Of a stretch of 5,467 nt of DNA, positions 4,901 through 5,467 are shown piece by piece. Origin of the DNA: Deinococcus rhizophilus (GTDB taxonomy: Bacteria; Deinococcota; Deinococci; Deinococcales; Deinococcaceae). Position 1 is the first letter of the stretch. The number at the start of each line of letters is the position of its first letter. The stretch spans positions 298 through 5,764 of the forward strand of contig NZ_JASNGB010000190.1 of the NCBI RefSeq assembly GCF_030271215.1, in the 5' to 3' direction. The notes beneath the pieces are model-generated. The model saw only the letters and a program-made list of their open reading frames with translations. It had not been told where the DNA came from and ran no database searches. The position numbers and the translations under genes were made by a program.

Positions 4901-5439
4901 TGGGCCTCCTGGGCGCACAGCCAGTACTCGAGGTCCACGTCCGGGTCAGCCCGGTCGAGGATGGCCCCCAGGCGCTGCGCGAAGGCCGGGAGCGCCCGTT
5001 TGGAGCAGGCCACCTCGGCGTACTCGTAGAGACGGTCAAGCAGGATGATCATCTCGTCGAGGCAGGGCACGCCCGCCGAGCGCCGGATCAGGGCCAGCCC
5101 CAGGCCCCAGGGCAGGCTGTCGTAGCGGCTGGTGTAGGGCGACTGAAAGTGAGTCTGCTCATGCCAGTAGGCCCGCAGCTGCAGCATCAGCTCGAACTCC
5201 TCGGGCGTCATGCCCTGCTCGATCTCACGCTCGATGCTCTCGCGCAGTTTGCCCCAGTTGTCGCGGTCGAGGGCGTCGGCCAGCGCCAGAAAGCCCCGCT
5301 GCCAGTTGTACTGCTCGCTAATGCGCACGGCCACGCGCACGGCCCGCTGGCGACGGGTGAGGCGACTAGGCGGCAGATGCGGCTCAGGTGTGGCCGGGTC
5401 CGGTGAGCGTGCCTGGCCGGGCAGGGCCGGGGCGGGCAT
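4885..5439 (-). CDS. Unknown helical protein with an HEQTH (HExxH) motif, coupled to the helicase
   Basis: I do not recognise the family. From the ATG at 5439 it has 184 residues: a Pro-rich disordered start (1-25), a basic segment LTRRQRAVRVAVR (27-39), then mostly helical sequence rich in Trp, Tyr and Leu. QLRAYWHEQTHFQSPYTSRYD (87-107) contains HExxH at 93-97, the zinc-binding and catalytic motif of zincin metallopeptidases. Glu129, Glu139 or Glu142 downstream could be the third ligand. Metalloprotease activity is therefore possible but unproven; the motif also occurs by chance in helices. There is no signal peptide or membrane segment. The gene stops at TAG (4887-4885), inside the first codons of the helicase gene, so the products are probably made together and may interact. 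No ribosome binding site precedes 5439 and the frame stays open to the window edge, so the true start may lie further upstream or slightly downstream. Confidence 0.72.
   Translation of the reverse strand: MPAPALPGQARSPDPATPEPHLPPSRLTRRQRAVRVAVRISEQYNWQRGFLALADALDRDNWGKLRESIEREIEQGMTPEEFELMLQLRAYWHEQTHFQSPYTSRYDSLPWGLGLALIRRSAGVPCLDEMIILLDRLYEYAEVACSKRALPAFAQRLGAILDRADPDVDLEYWLCAQEAQCFSR
4905..4910 (-). promoter_or_regulatory. Ribosome binding site that fixes the helicase start
   Basis: AGGAGG, read leftward, lies four bases before the ATG at 4900 and inside the last codons of the HExxH gene. It favours this ATG over the GTG at 4918, which has no such site. Confidence 0.8.
5419..5436 (+). other. 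Compact G-quadruplex motif at the start of the HExxH gene
   Basis: GGG-CA-GGG-CC-GGGG-C-GGG gives four tracts with loops of 2, 2 and 1 bases, a strong motif. It lies on the strand opposite the gene, just after the ATG at 5439-5437, and corresponds to codons for a Pro/Ala-rich start (PAPALPG). The mRNA would be C-rich here, so any effect would act on the DNA template strand during transcription rather than on the message. It may simply reflect GC-rich proline codons. Confidence 0.5.
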
Positions 5440-5467
5440 CCGGATCCGCTGCGGCAGGGGAGGCAGC

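Noticed and set aside
4901..4918. GTG start at 4918 for the helicase
   Set aside because: The ATG at 4900 has AGGAGG four bases upstream; the GTG has no comparable site and adds only six residues.
4070..5029. 319-codon plus-strand open frame opposite the helicase N-terminal half
   Set aside because: Its product is low-complexity and resembles no family. It mirrors the helicase codons, as long antisense frames often do in GC-rich genes; the minus strand carries intact SNF2 motifs.

Overview
The window is a GC-rich piece of bacterial chromosome. Its content (a two-module glutaredoxin/PDO-like protein next to rhodaneses, a start codon with almost no leader, guanine-quadruplex motifs) suggests Deinococcus or a close relative. 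That assignment is inference; no ribosomal or other marker gene is present.

Region 1 (1-1198) is a small sulfur/redox locus built around a divergent promoter. A 217-residue PDO/glutaredoxin-like protein runs leftward (112-765). It is coupled by an ATGA overlap to a second leftward gene (1-115, cut by the window edge) whose start looks like an exported or lipid-anchored rhodanese. A 117-residue cytoplasmic rhodanese runs rightward (845-1198). The 79-bp divergent gap holds two inverted repeats of the CsoR/CstR operator type (776-795 and 801-818), placed so that each sits on one of the two promoters. The simplest reading is a persulfide-responsive (CstR-like) or copper-responsive (CsoR-like) regulon that moves and detoxifies sulfane sulfur. 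The regulator gene is not in the window.

Region 2 (1199-2074) has no convincing intact gene. It carries GC-rich dyads and a decayed minus-strand gene remnant (about 1401-1843). The remnant keeps a perfect ribosome binding site but mixes pieces in different frames: one like the zinc-finger region of UvrA, another an almost exact VanW-family signature. A 15-bp tandem duplication and, near 2026-2051, a five-tract G-quadruplex motif also lie here.

Region 3 (2075-5467) is a leftward two-gene operon. The upstream gene encodes a small helical protein of unknown family with an HExxH (HEQTH) motif; its true start may lie beyond the window. Its end overlaps by 16 bp the start of a 941-residue SNF2/RapA-type helicase-like ATPase with all main motifs intact and an N-terminal region resembling the RapA Tudor-like barrels. 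Such helicases occur both as RNA-polymerase recycling factors and in anti-phage islands (DrmD of DISARM, DpdE of the 7-deazaguanine system). The coupling to an HExxH protein is the most unusual feature of the window and could mark an undescribed defence or DNA-transaction module. A second G-quadruplex motif covers the first codons of the HExxH gene.
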